From: Photobacterium rosenbergii
Lineage (GTDB): Bacteria > Pseudomonadota > Gammaproteobacteria > Enterobacterales > Vibrionaceae
Direction: 5' to 3'
Length of the DNA stretch: 64,000 nt
NCBI RefSeq assembly: GCF_003026455.1
Contig: NZ_PYMB01000001.1
Coordinates: 744,001-808,000 of the forward strand
In this document: piece after piece, positions 33,015-42,170 of the stretch
Numbering within the stretch: position 1 is the stretch's first letter
How the letters are laid out: every line of letters starts with the position of its first letter
Notes under the pieces: generated by a model
What the model was told of the DNA's origin: nothing
Seen by the model: the letters and a program-made list of their open reading frames with translations, nothing else
The model's database searches: none
Position numbers and translations under genes: made by a program

Positions 33015-33836
33015 TTACAGCAAGTCATAGATCGCCAAAATGCGGTTCTTGAACCCAGCTGATATCACCCCGCTCTCAGCATATTTTTCTACAAGACTTT
33101 CGAAGCCTTCCAGAGGCTGCTGCCCACTTCGTTTCCCCGGCTCAAACAGCACTTTCAATGACATTAGGTAGGCGTAGTAGTCTTGCTTGATGGTTGCGGT
33201 GGATGAGTAATTAGCGTTGAAATAGGAGGGGCTGAATTGTTTGAAGCCGCGCTCTAGCCACGGTTCCCCTATCCTTCGCATATTGGAAAAGTCGATAAGC
33301 TCGGCAGTAAGGTTGTGGCCAAAGACAATATTACTGGGTTTGATGTCCCCATGAACAAAGCCATTGCTGTGAATGGCTTCAAGTTGGTCTAAAGCAGACT
33401 CTAAATAGTTTGCTAGTTGATTAAGGTATACTGTTTCATCTTCGCCAATTATTTGCTCTCGCAGCCAATGACTAGCTGCAATCCCAGAAAGGTAGTTGGT
33501 CAACAAGTAACTCTGCTGACCATCTTTATAGAACTTGATGCACTCAGAACGAGTGAAGTTGAGAGAATATAGCCGGGTTAACCAATCAGCTTCCCGTTGC
33601 AGTAGGTAAGCTTGAGTTGGCGTTTCCCCATATTTCACCTTGATGGTGGCCTTAATAGCTTGCCCGTCTTGATCAAACTTGAAGCAGTTCTGGCCGATTA
33701 CCTCACAGCAACCACTATCAGCAATAGCGAGTTGTTCCATCAACCATAACGGTGGCGCGTCAGGGCATTTACTTGTTGGGCCAGTATTACCTTTGTCCAC
33801 TCTTTGACCCAAAAACGACATGACGCTTTCTATCAT
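33015..33836 (-). CDS. T6SS-associated Ser/Thr protein kinase-like protein (PpkA-like, compact)
   Basis: A 273-residue protein with a kinase core only. Catalytic-loop motif HGDIKPSN (162-169, D164), metal-binding DFS (182-184, in place of DFG), a possible lysine in ATIKVKYG (residue 66 or 68) and QDYYAYLMSLKVL in the C-lobe. No transmembrane or sensor domain is seen, unlike the large PpkA of Pseudomonas. In T6SS, such kinases phosphorylate the FHA protein to trigger assembly. It overlaps the tssM end by 4 nt and is the last gene of the operon; no PppA-type phosphatase is visible in the window. Confidence 0.8.
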   Translation of the reverse strand: MIESVMSFLGQRVDKGNTGPTSKCPDAPPLWLMEQLAIADSGCCEVIGQNCFKFDQDGQAIKATIKVKYGETPTQAYLLQREADWLTRLYSLNFTRSECIKFYKDGQQSYLLTNYLSGIAASHWLREQIIGEDETVYLNQLANYLESALDQLEAIHSNGFVHGDIKPSNIVFGHNLTAELIDFSNMRRIGEPWLERGFKQFSPSYFNANYSSTATIKQDYYAYLMSLKVLFEPGKRSGQQPLEGFESLVEKYAESGVISAGFKNRILAIYDLL

Positions 33837-36800
33837 AGTCTTTCCGGCAGTGTAAGCTGGGCAAAGAACCGTGGTGAGAATGGCTGCTCGCGGCCATTGG
33901 ACATCACCACAAGATTGACATAACTACTGTCTGCCAAGTAATGCCACGCTACATCATAGCTACCGGCCATATTGCTGCTTTGCATTTTGTCGGCCACCCT
34001 GAACCAGCTCCATACCCCGCTCAGTTTCTCCCTGGTATCTGCCCCCAGATTATCTGTGGTTACGATAGAAATATCATTGCTGATGTTGTTGCTGATAGGC
34101 CATGACTGCTTGCGCCAAAGTACCGGTCCATTGCGGTATTCAAACAGTTTGGTGCCAGACTCGATGGAAAAGCCGGTTAACGATGGCGACATTTTCTGAG
34201 CCTTTAGCATGAACTCAAAACCTAACTTTCCATCCGAGAAAATGCCACTTTGCAGCCGTTTGACCGACTGCTCCAGTAACCGGTAATCATTAGAGATAAT
34301 CATATCCTGATGGGCAATAAAGCCCTTGATCACCGTTTCACCGAAACTGCCTTTATCAAAGTAGATGCTGTATTTGGCGGCAAAAACATCGAACAGCCCG
34401 CCTTCTTTGAAAAAGTCTTCGAAGTCATCGGTTGAGGCATCAAACATTGACTGCTTGTCAAACGGGTAATGGCCTTCAAACTGGCGATGGTAAACCGAAT
34501 AAAGCTGCTGCCAGTCTGCGTTGATAAACTGCCTAGTTTCTTCCAATGCCAATTGGTTAATTGTCAGCGCCTGGCCTCTCAACATCGAAGGTAATATTGG
34601 GTCTTTGTAGCCATTGGCTAACTGGAACTGCTGGGCAATTGGCGTGCTGGTATCGACGCTTTTCAATTGTTCGATAAAGTATTCACCTCGGGTTCTGGCC
34701 TGTGTCGATTGCTGTACCCAATCATGGGTTTCCTTGAGTTGCTTTACTGCAACGTCCAACTGGCTTTGACCTGAGTCCCCAACAGCTACAAGCTGATGGA
34801 AAGAGGTGAAAGGCGCCGCAATCAAAGTCGCGACACGCTCGATGGTATCGCTACGCAGGGCTGTTGGCGGAGCTTCATTCTCCTGCTCTTGTTTGGCTAA
34901 TTGCTGGGAGATACTCAGCAAATTGGTGTTCTGCTCAATCAATCGGTACAGCTGCACCATTGGCGAGTAAAGCGGATCCGTCGCCAATTCGAGCTGAATG
35001 GTACTCTCACCCCAAGTTGCCACCGATACCCAGGAGATATTGGCTGTCAGCGTTTTCCAATATTGGATGTAGTCATTGGTATAACGCTCTCGCAACTGGC
35101 GGTTTATCCGGTTCATTTCCGCTTCGCCGCTGATCCTCCCCATCACCCCTTCGTAGGCTTGGGTGGCCTCGCTTGCCAGTTGTAAGCCAGTTTCGTTGGT
35201 AAGTTCTTCAAAGCCATCGCGGGTAAAGACATATGGGATCAGGTAACCACTAAATTCCGGGGTAAACTGGAACACCGATGCGTAGGACGGTGCCAGCTGT
35301 GTCCTGATATCCACCCGGCGTGAAAAGTTAGGGTGCTGCAAGATATGCTGGTATAGCAGTTCGCTCATATCGTTTTTGGATAGCGACCCTCGCACCAGTG
35401 TAAGCAACTCCTCGTTCGATTCGGGCGGCACGGCACCACTGTTCAATACATCTTTCGCCAACAGCTCAAAACGCTCCAGCAGGTTAACGTCCCCTTCTCC
35501 CTCTTCCTTGAGTGCGGCGATATAATAATTGACCAATGAGTCGACATCGTGTCGCTGCGGGTTGTAGAGCAATTGGTGATAGTTCAACAGTTCCAAGGTT
35601 TTCACTTTGTCATCGAGAGAGTTGTAGACAAACATATCCTTGAGAATATAGTCACGCATCAATACCAATAACACCCGGTTGAGTTCTTGGTAATAGGCGG
35701 ATTCAACGTAAGGTTGGATACTCGAATCCGGTAACCAATTTGACAAGCTATACCAAGGTCGAGATTCCTGCTGATAAAGCTGGTTAATCTGGCGCAGCTC
35801 ATACAGGCTAAATATTGGCGACGATAGGTCATCAGGCATGATGACATCACTTTTCAAATTGGATTTATAACGCTCCAACAAGGCCAGCGCATTATTATCA
35901 ATAGCTTGCTGGCTTTCGTAATAAGATTTCAAGGTCCACACAAACCCTGAAAACAACAAAGCAATGCCGCACAAAGCCGCAACCCGGGTAAAACGATAAC
36001 GCCACTCTTTGGCGGTAAACACCCCCACCAGTTTGGCTTCTTTCAAGATGTACTTTCGAAATAGCTGCTTGCTGAACAAACTATGCGAAGGCCCGTTCGC
36101 TTCCAAGCCCTGTGGCGAGGTTTTGAGATGCTCCAAGCCTAGCTCCGAAGCATTTAAATAAGTCAGGACATCAGTAGCATTGGCCTCGCCACCAGCGTTG
36201 AAAATGAAGTAGCCCCGGAAGTTGAGTTCCACATCATCAAATTGATGCTGGTTAAACGTCGAAGCCAAGAAGTCCTCGATATCGAATTTAACGGCTGATA
36301 GCTGATAAATACCCGCAACCGTTGATTCACGATACTCATCGCTAAGCTGCTGCTTCAGAGATTCGGATACCGTCACTGACAAGCGCTTGATCAACTCATC
36401 GAAAGTCGCATCGAACCAAGCTTTGTCATAGTTACCCTGCCTAGATAAATCAGTCAAAGCACCTAAAGGTAACTCCCGATCCTCTTCATTGAGAGTAGAG
36501 AACAACTCGCAGCAATCTTTGACCCCGGCAAGATGGGTGAAGAGACAATATGTGGGAACAGACAATCCAGTCCGGTTATTGATTTCAGTGAGGTAACTGC
36601 GCACATTGAGGCTTAATTCGTTACTGGCGAGTTCGTCACTTTGTACCAATGATTTGAGATCTAGCGTACAGAGCACCCCATTGATTGCCTGACGGTCCCG
36701 CTTTTTAAGCAGCAATCCATAGAGGACATCCAGATGCTGTTTGATTGCATCTTGTGGCTGGCTAATATCAATGGAAACCAATACGGCGTCATCTGCCCCC

Positions 36801-37246
36801 CAGAACGAAATAGGGCTATTGAGATCCCCCGATACATCAATTGACGAGTGAGAAGAATGAACTGGTTCAAAACCTGTTTGGCGCAGGAAAGTGGTATCGC
36901 CATTAATATCTTGGCTGAGGTGAAAATACCAAGGTAACCGGTACGGATCAGTATTTAGCCCTGGGTGACTTTTCCATATAACATCAAACCGGCTTTTAAT
37001 CGAATGAGCCATTTGTGCTTTGCGTAATTGCTCATCTTCATCCACTACCGGCCTAGGTTTGCGGAAGTAGACATACATCCCCCAACCGACGAGTCCCATT
37101 TCAACTAATATCGCAAACGCCTCAAGCGCCACGGCCCATAGCGGAGATAAGGTATACCAACCTAACAAATACAAACCCAAACATGTCAGGCCGCCAACGA
37201 CCAACGCCAGCAATACTGATAGTACAATCGCTTTGCTTTTTCCCAT
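33833..37246 (-). CDS. tssM: T6SS membrane complex protein TssM (IcmF-like)
   Basis: A 1137-residue inner-membrane protein that, with TssL and TssJ, forms the trans-envelope base of the secretion machine. Two N-terminal membrane segments (about 6-30 and 36-60) and one at about 413-432 flank the cytoplasmic part; the rest is periplasmic, ending in the beta-rich C-terminal domain (ISIVTTDNLGADT..., FSPRFFAQLTLPERL). The usual Walker A (GPPGxGKT after LPWY) is replaced by HLSQDINGDTT at residues 109-119, so ATP hydrolysis looks lost. AGGTAGAG lies before the ATG. Confidence 0.93.
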   Translation of the reverse strand: MGKSKAIVLSVLLALVVGGLTCLGLYLLGWYTLSPLWAVALEAFAILVEMGLVGWGMYVYFRKPRPVVDEDEQLRKAQMAHSIKSRFDVIWKSHPGLNTDPYRLPWYFHLSQDINGDTTFLRQTGFEPVHSSHSSIDVSGDLNSPISFWGADDAVLVSIDISQPQDAIKQHLDVLYGLLLKKRDRQAINGVLCTLDLKSLVQSDELASNELSLNVRSYLTEINNRTGLSVPTYCLFTHLAGVKDCCELFSTLNEEDRELPLGALTDLSRQGNYDKAWFDATFDELIKRLSVTVSESLKQQLSDEYRESTVAGIYQLSAVKFDIEDFLASTFNQHQFDDVELNFRGYFIFNAGGEANATDVLTYLNASELGLEHLKTSPQGLEANGPSHSLFSKQLFRKYILKEAKLVGVFTAKEWRYRFTRVAALCGIALLFSGFVWTLKSYYESQQAIDNNALALLERYKSNLKSDVIMPDDLSSPIFSLYELRQINQLYQQESRPWYSLSNWLPDSSIQPYVESAYYQELNRVLLVLMRDYILKDMFVYNSLDDKVKTLELLNYHQLLYNPQRHDVDSLVNYYIAALKEEGEGDVNLLERFELLAKDVLNSGAVPPESNEELLTLVRGSLSKNDMSELLYQHILQHPNFSRRVDIRTQLAPSYASVFQFTPEFSGYLIPYVFTRDGFEELTNETGLQLASEATQAYEGVMGRISGEAEMNRINRQLRERYTNDYIQYWKTLTANISWVSVATWGESTIQLELATDPLYSPMVQLYRLIEQNTNLLSISQQLAKQEQENEAPPTALRSDTIERVATLIAAPFTSFHQLVAVGDSGQSQLDVAVKQLKETHDWVQQSTQARTRGEYFIEQLKSVDTSTPIAQQFQLANGYKDPILPSMLRGQALTINQLALEETRQFINADWQQLYSVYHRQFEGHYPFDKQSMFDASTDDFEDFFKEGGLFDVFAAKYSIYFDKGSFGETVIKGFIAHQDMIISNDYRLLEQSVKRLQSGIFSDGKLGFEFMLKAQKMSPSLTGFSIESGTKLFEYRNGPVLWRKQSWPISNNISNDISIVTTDNLGADTREKLSGVWSWFRVADKMQSSNMAGSYDVAWHYLADSSYVNLVVMSNGREQPFSPRFFAQLTLPERL

Positions 37247-37254
37247 GGCTCTAC

Positions 37255-38466
37255 CTATCTACGCTTGTCGCTATAAATGAATGCATCAGCTATTCCTTGC
37301 TGATTGGCGGTTGTTAGTGTCTGTGCAGCATTCTCTCTGTTGTTCGCTACACTGAGCAGGCGATATTTTCCCCGCCACTCGTCGATAACGGTATCCGGAA
37401 TCGCCCTTTGATATTGCTGCTGAAATTGCTCGACCTGTGAGCGGGAATTGAATGTGGCAAGTTGAACCACCCAAACAGTGGAAGGGTCATTTATCGCTGT
37501 ATTTGCCCGCGAACCTGATGATGATCTTACTGGGTTTGAAGCTTGCAGGCGGTTGATATCAGCCGGTGTACTGACATACACATACTCGTTGTCTTGGGTA
37601 CTTTCGACCTTATACAAATCGTCGGTAAAATCTGTAAGTTGGCTAAAAGCGCTTGCCTTGATCGGCTTTTGGGTATCATACCAATACTGCAATCCTCCCC
37701 AAGACAACACTGATACTGCTAGTACCCCCAAGAATAAACGAAATACCCTAATCGGCTTTTGGGGTTGTTTAGCCTGTTGAACCTTGCCCTCTTCTACGGC
37801 GACATCAGGGATACGCTCGCTAAACAGGTAACTGCGTTGTCGTGCAAAGACCGCTTCTTCCAACCTTTGCTGCAAAACTGAGAGTTGCTCCTGACCGCCG
37901 GCGCGGTAACGGCCTTTAAAGCCCACTTTGAGCAAAATGAAAATTAACTCTAGAAGATCCACCAACAATACTGGCTGCAACAGAGCCCGCTCAGCAACGA
38001 CATAAAATTGCTCGCCGCCATTTTTGATTCCGAAAAGCTCACTGACCAGCATCTGGTTTTCCCAACCAGCCCCTTCCCCCCATGCAGAGTGGACGATTTG
38101 CTCGTCAATCATCGCTGCCAGCAGAAAACAGGTTTTATCGGCTACCGATGGCGGATACTCCAACTTGGCGATCTTGTATTTCAGTTCAGTTATGGCCTGT
38201 TTGAGGCCTGCCCTGAATACATAAAGATCATCCGGGCATTGCATCCTTCGTACTGTCACGGCATAAGAAAGCAGATCAGAGCAAGCATTGAGCAGACGGT
38301 TATCATATGACTGGCTATTTTGGATAGCTAACATATAACGAGCTTTGTTCTTGAGCACATTGGCATGAGATAGCGGAATACCCACATTGATTGGGTCATG
38401 ACCAGCCTTGGATGGTTCTCGGCTTGGAGTGACTGTTACCGTCACTTCATCTAACAAATCTTCCAT
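37255..38466 (-). CDS. tssL: T6SS protein TssL (DotU-like) with C-terminal SPOR domain
   Basis: A 403-residue protein. The cytoplasmic DotU domain (about residues 40-220) carries the usual LACSDLLSYAVTVRR, LLAAMIDEQIVHSAWGEG and GFKGRYR motifs. One membrane anchor lies at about 242-262. The periplasmic end (about 325-400) is a SPOR-type fold starting VWVVQLATFNSRSQVEQFQQQYQ. SPOR domains bind denuded peptidoglycan, so this TssL may anchor the complex to the wall without a separate TagL. Order and near-zero spacing to tssK and tssM are canonical. Confidence 0.93.
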   Translation of the reverse strand: MEDLLDEVTVTVTPSREPSKAGHDPINVGIPLSHANVLKNKARYMLAIQNSQSYDNRLLNACSDLLSYAVTVRRMQCPDDLYVFRAGLKQAITELKYKIAKLEYPPSVADKTCFLLAAMIDEQIVHSAWGEGAGWENQMLVSELFGIKNGGEQFYVVAERALLQPVLLVDLLELIFILLKVGFKGRYRAGGQEQLSVLQQRLEEAVFARQRSYLFSERIPDVAVEEGKVQQAKQPQKPIRVFRLFLGVLAVSVLSWGGLQYWYDTQKPIKASAFSQLTDFTDDLYKVESTQDNEYVYVSTPADINRLQASNPVRSSSGSRANTAINDPSTVWVVQLATFNSRSQVEQFQQQYQRAIPDTVIDEWRGKYRLLSVANNRENAAQTLTTANQQGIADAFIYSDKRR

Positions 38467-38469
38467 CGG

Positions 38470-39795
38470 CTACCCCAGCGCATAAAGCTTGATATTGAGT
38501 TCTGGGATACGGCTATCGACATGCAGTGCAATCGGCTCCCTTTTCGATTTGAGCATTTGCCAATAATCGTGGGCGATATCTATCTCGAAATACGCCACAT
38601 CTGATTGAGCTTTTAATTCTGTCGGAGCAACCGGCAATGCAGTGACTGTTACCCCTGACTGACCATTTCGCACCAACTCGACTATCTGGCTCAAGCCACT
38701 CAATGTGCAACAGCTTGGGAAAGTCTGGGCAAGTTCAGCAGTGCCAAACGGCGACTGGACCGACAGTACAAACCGCTTCCCATCCAGTTGATTAAGATTG
38801 GGGACAGACAGCCTCAGCAAGCGGCGCTTGTCAAACAAACCGGTATCCCAATCAAACTCTGTGACATTGTCACTTTGAACCATGGATAACTTATCACGCA
38901 GCTCTGAAAACAGACTTGAAAAACAGCCCTGCAGATTCTCTCGTGATATATCTGTCGGCGGCTCTGCCATTGCCGGTGTGAAGCTATCGAGTTCGGCTGA
39001 AAAGGACACTAACCCTTCATACAACTCTTCAATCCGGGTTTCCGGCTGTTCTAACTTAAGGTGAAGCCAAGGCATCCAACGGTTGAGCGTTTGAAGCCAC
39101 AAAAACTCTCGCATTAGGCTCAGGTCACTCTTGGTTTGCTGTCCGGCACCAATACGCTGGACAACATCCATCGCCCGAACCTGACTCAAGATATAGATCT
39201 CTTTAACTCGTTCTTTGAGTAACGGGGATGCACCAAAATGCAGACAAGCTGGGATAAAGCTCTTGTCCAGCACTACCTCGCCATTTTCCTGCCTCTCCAG
39301 CACTTTGGCGATAGGCAGCAAAGCAAGGCCGGTGACGTCCTCACCTTCTATCACCAAGCGGATATTGGGCTCAGCAAGCTCAGCATCAATAGCACTCTGG
39401 CCTGAGTCGCTGACATCGAATAGGTTGCAATGGGAAACCGCAAACCGTCGTTGCTCGGCAGGTTCGCCATATTCATTTTCGCCCTCTACAGACAGTGGCA
39501 ACGCCAAGTAAATGCGCTGGTTCAACGTTCCTTCGGGTATATCGAGAAGTAGCTCCTTGGCACAGTCGAATAATGTACCGTCAGGGAAAATACCGCTGCT
39601 TTTCACCACGCCGAATTTGCCGAGCTTAAGGTAGTTGGGTTCAATATCCAGCACAGAGAGACCAAAGCACTTGCCGCCCGTCGTCAGCGACATGTACTTT
39701 TGAATATATTGTGTAGTATGGCGGTCTTGCTGCTGAAAATGTTGTGGGGCAATAAACATCCCCTCTTTCCATACAACTTTATTTTGACGTTTCAA
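38470..39795 (-). CDS. tssK: T6SS baseplate subunit TssK
   Basis: A 441-residue protein linking the baseplate to the membrane complex. The family N-terminus KVVWKEGMFIAPQHFQQQDRHTTQYI is clear, and LPLSVEGENEYGEPAE, FLWLQTLNRWMPWLHL and the C-terminal VAYFEIDIAHDYWQMLK match TssK. The start is TTG 39795 with AAGGAG upstream. Confidence 0.95.
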   Translation of the reverse strand: MKRQNKVVWKEGMFIAPQHFQQQDRHTTQYIQKYMSLTTGGKCFGLSVLDIEPNYLKLGKFGVVKSSGIFPDGTLFDCAKELLLDIPEGTLNQRIYLALPLSVEGENEYGEPAEQRRFAVSHCNLFDVSDSGQSAIDAELAEPNIRLVIEGEDVTGLALLPIAKVLERQENGEVVLDKSFIPACLHFGASPLLKERVKEIYILSQVRAMDVVQRIGAGQQTKSDLSLMREFLWLQTLNRWMPWLHLKLEQPETRIEELYEGLVSFSAELDSFTPAMAEPPTDISRENLQGCFSSLFSELRDKLSMVQSDNVTEFDWDTGLFDKRRLLRLSVPNLNQLDGKRFVLSVQSPFGTAELAQTFPSCCTLSGLSQIVELVRNGQSGVTVTALPVAPTELKAQSDVAYFEIDIAHDYWQMLKSKREPIALHVDSRIPELNIKLYALG

Positions 39796-39807
39796 CAGTA
39801 ATACTCC

Positions 39808-40380
39808 TTAAAACTTCCACCAGGCATCCTCGGCTGGCTGAGACACTTCCACTTTGTTACTGGAGAGTCTAATAATAAGCGGGGTTTCCTCTGGGCTTTC
39901 CACTAACGCGGTAAAAGCCTTGGGGCTGGCTGATTCATAGTTGGAGAACTCTGCCAATACCCCGATAAATTTGGCTTGCTGCTGCAAATCGAGCTGGAAG
40001 GTTCGCTGCTCGCCGGGCAGGACGGGAGGCATAACAGTTGTATCGACCAGAGAGTCGGACAAGACTGATTTATCTGACTCATATAAGGCGATAAAACCTG
40101 ACTTCTGGAAGCTACCTGCGTCGGCTAACTGGTAAATTCGCACAATAACGGGGCGTGATTGGCCGTCATCAAAAACATTTAGCTCTTCGGTCGCAGCCAG
40201 TTCAACCGACAGGGACATGGCCGGGACAAAAGCAGCATTGTTATCGCTCGAGCTACAGCCGCCCGTTAAGGCCACAAGCCCTAGGCCAGCAAACAAATAC
40301 CCAGCGAGCTTTAACCTTCCAACTTGAGGTTTACAAATTTGGGAGGTTTTGTGCTTGAACAGTATGCTCATGGCTATCAC
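39808..40380 (-). CDS. tssJ: T6SS outer-membrane lipoprotein TssJ
   Basis: A 190-residue lipoprotein. After a positively charged start and a hydrophobic stretch comes the lipobox LTGGC (C42), then a beta-sandwich domain with SLSVELAATEELNVFDDGQSRPVIVRIYQLADAGSFQKSGFIALYESD and LPGEQRTFQLDL. It anchors TssM at the outer membrane. The start overlaps the FHA gene stop by 4 nt; an ATG three codons in is an alternative. Confidence 0.93.
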   Translation of the reverse strand: MIAMSILFKHKTSQICKPQVGRLKLAGYLFAGLGLVALTGGCSSSDNNAAFVPAMSLSVELAATEELNVFDDGQSRPVIVRIYQLADAGSFQKSGFIALYESDKSVLSDSLVDTTVMPPVLPGEQRTFQLDLQQQAKFIGVLAEFSNYESASPKAFTALVESPEETPLIIRLSSNKVEVSQPAEDAWWKF

Positions 40381-41387
40381 CTCTTTTCACTTAACTCTTC
40401 GAGCAAGATGGAAGAAAACAAGCGGTAATACTCACGACGAGCATGTTTACGGTTAAATTGTTTTTTGTATAACGCCCAGTATTTCTTCTCTTTATTGCCC
40501 CATCCGGTGATGTAGTCGTCGAACTCATCTTCTAGGTGTGCTGGGTGGAAACTTTCAAGAAAGCGCTCCAGTGTCGCTTCAATGGTGACAACAAGTTTTT
40601 CCCTGTCTATCGAAGCTGATAAAGTACGCTCTTGCTGTGCAATAATGGCGTTCAGGCGGTCAATACTGTTCTGTAATTCCGCCGTATGGTGATGCTCTGC
40701 GATAGTAATCGCCTTGCTACCCGAAAGGATCGGGTCACTGTCATCGTCGAGCATAACAACATCGTCGATATGCTCAGGTTTACCCTGCTCCTGCCAATCT
40801 TCATCATCAAAGGGATCGCAACCAAATACATCGTCCAAGATATTCTCAGACGAAAACTCACTCGACTGCGCTTGCTTCGTCTGTTTCGGATTGATTGTAT
40901 GTGCTTCTGCCGTCGCTGCAGGTTGGTTCATCACAAACTGCTGAAAATCATCACTGGCGAGGCTATCTGCGCTAAAGGGGTGCTGACCTTCCGGAAATGA
41001 ATTAGATGTATACGGTGTACGTGACTGCTGGTTAGCACTGTTAGTAGCAGCATTCTCATCAAACAATGCGTCAATATCGCTGACCAACAAGGTATATCCA
41101 CCGAGCTTTATTTTATCCCCATCGGAGATCCTCTGGTTGGCCCCTTTTCCAAGTTGTACACCGTTGATAAACAATCCGTTGGTGCTACGGTCTATGATTT
41201 CGAATCCCCCTGCCGCGTGGGGCCGCAATTCGGCATGGACCCGGGAAAGCGTACGGTTGAAATCCGGCAACTGAACGGTGCATTCATATGAGCGACCTAT
41301 TGTCCCCCCCGATGCAGGCAACGCAACTTGCCGGCTGGTAACCTGCTCATTTTCTGGTGTCTCAATCAATTGAAAACTAATCGTCAT
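40377..41387 (-). CDS. tagH: T6SS FHA-domain protein (TagH/Fha-like)
   Basis: A 336-residue protein started at ATG 41387, which has AGGGA upstream; ATG 41417 would add ten residues and overlap the preceding gene. The N-terminal FHA domain (about 5-100) has GGTIGRSYECTVQLPDFNRTLSRVHAELR and STNGLFINGVQLGKG, the phosphothreonine-binding loops. A long acidic, low-complexity linker follows, then the C-terminal domain typical of T6SS FHA proteins (AERFLESFHPAHLEDEFDDY...). It is the expected target of the operon's kinase. Confidence 0.9.
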   Translation of the reverse strand: MTISFQLIETPENEQVTSRQVALPASGGTIGRSYECTVQLPDFNRTLSRVHAELRPHAAGGFEIIDRSTNGLFINGVQLGKGANQRISDGDKIKLGGYTLLVSDIDALFDENAATNSANQQSRTPYTSNSFPEGQHPFSADSLASDDFQQFVMNQPAATAEAHTINPKQTKQAQSSEFSSENILDDVFGCDPFDDEDWQEQGKPEHIDDVVMLDDDSDPILSGSKAITIAEHHHTAELQNSIDRLNAIIAQQERTLSASIDREKLVVTIEATLERFLESFHPAHLEDEFDDYITGWGNKEKKYWALYKKQFNRKHARREYYRLFSSILLEELSEKR

Positions 41388-41407
41388 GGCCTTCTTCCCT
41401 GTTATGT

Positions 41408-42133
41408 TCACCGGCACTGCGCCATGGCAAGATTGAAGCGGTTCAAAAACGATGGTTGCTGGGCCAGAAACCCTTTGGAAAAGTGCACCATCAAATCTTG
41501 CTTGCTGGTTCTTATCTTCTTGAAGTAGTCCTTTGGAATACCTGCTTTATCCATTGCTTCCTCGAATACCAGTTCGTACTCGTAGGCGACATCCAACTCG
41601 CCCTGCCAAAGCATCTGCAATAATGAATCTGCATCGCGTGGCTTTTTAATCACGTTGTAACCATCGCGCTTTAGCGATAGCCACTTGTTGGTGTTGTACT
41701 TAACGCCGTATCTCAGGCTGTATTTAGCGGTTTCGTCATTGATGTTTTCCCTAACAGCAGGACTGACAAACCAGGCGAGGTTTTCAGAGACAATCGGGTC
41801 TGAGGCTTGTGCATACGAAGCTCGCTTGGCGTTGGCAGAGCCAGAGAAGAAACCATGCACTTTTCCGGTCTCCACCAGCAGTTGTGCTTTGTCCCATCGC
41901 ATCATCCTGATCTCATAGGGTTGACCCATATTGCGAAAGGTACACTTGATCCGGTCGACTGCAACACCACCGATATCACCGTCACTATTCACGGTCTGAT
42001 AAGGTGACCAGTTTTGTGTTGCCAGCACGACCCTATCTACCGCCCATGCGGTAGAACAGGTCAGGCACACACCAACTAGAGTGATCCCTTTCAATAATTG
42101 GAACGGCTTTCCTTTCACAACCTGGCTCAGCAC
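41408..42133 (-). CDS. Periplasmic solute-binding-like protein in the T6SS operon
   Basis: A 241-residue SBP_bac_3-like (extracellular solute-binding family 3) protein. A signal peptide with GITLVGVCLTCSTAWA is followed by VVLATQNWSPYQTVNSDGDIGGVAVDRI, MRWDKAQLLVETGKVHGFFSGSANAKRASYAQASDPI and DADSLLQMLWQGELDVAYEYE, in the normal order for amino-acid-binding relatives. Length is normal for a stand-alone receptor. It lies between clpV and the FHA gene, and no ABC permease is near, so a role in sensing or regulating the secretion system is possible. The start is GTG 42133. Confidence 0.8.
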   Translation of the reverse strand: MLSQVVKGKPFQLLKGITLVGVCLTCSTAWAVDRVVLATQNWSPYQTVNSDGDIGGVAVDRIKCTFRNMGQPYEIRMMRWDKAQLLVETGKVHGFFSGSANAKRASYAQASDPIVSENLAWFVSPAVRENINDETAKYSLRYGVKYNTNKWLSLKRDGYNVIKKPRDADSLLQMLWQGELDVAYEYELVFEEAMDKAGIPKDYFKKIRTSKQDLMVHFSKGFLAQQPSFLNRFNLAMAQCR

Positions 42134-42170
42134 AACTTCCTCACTTTCTGTTGTCAGCTTTTTTCGAGGC

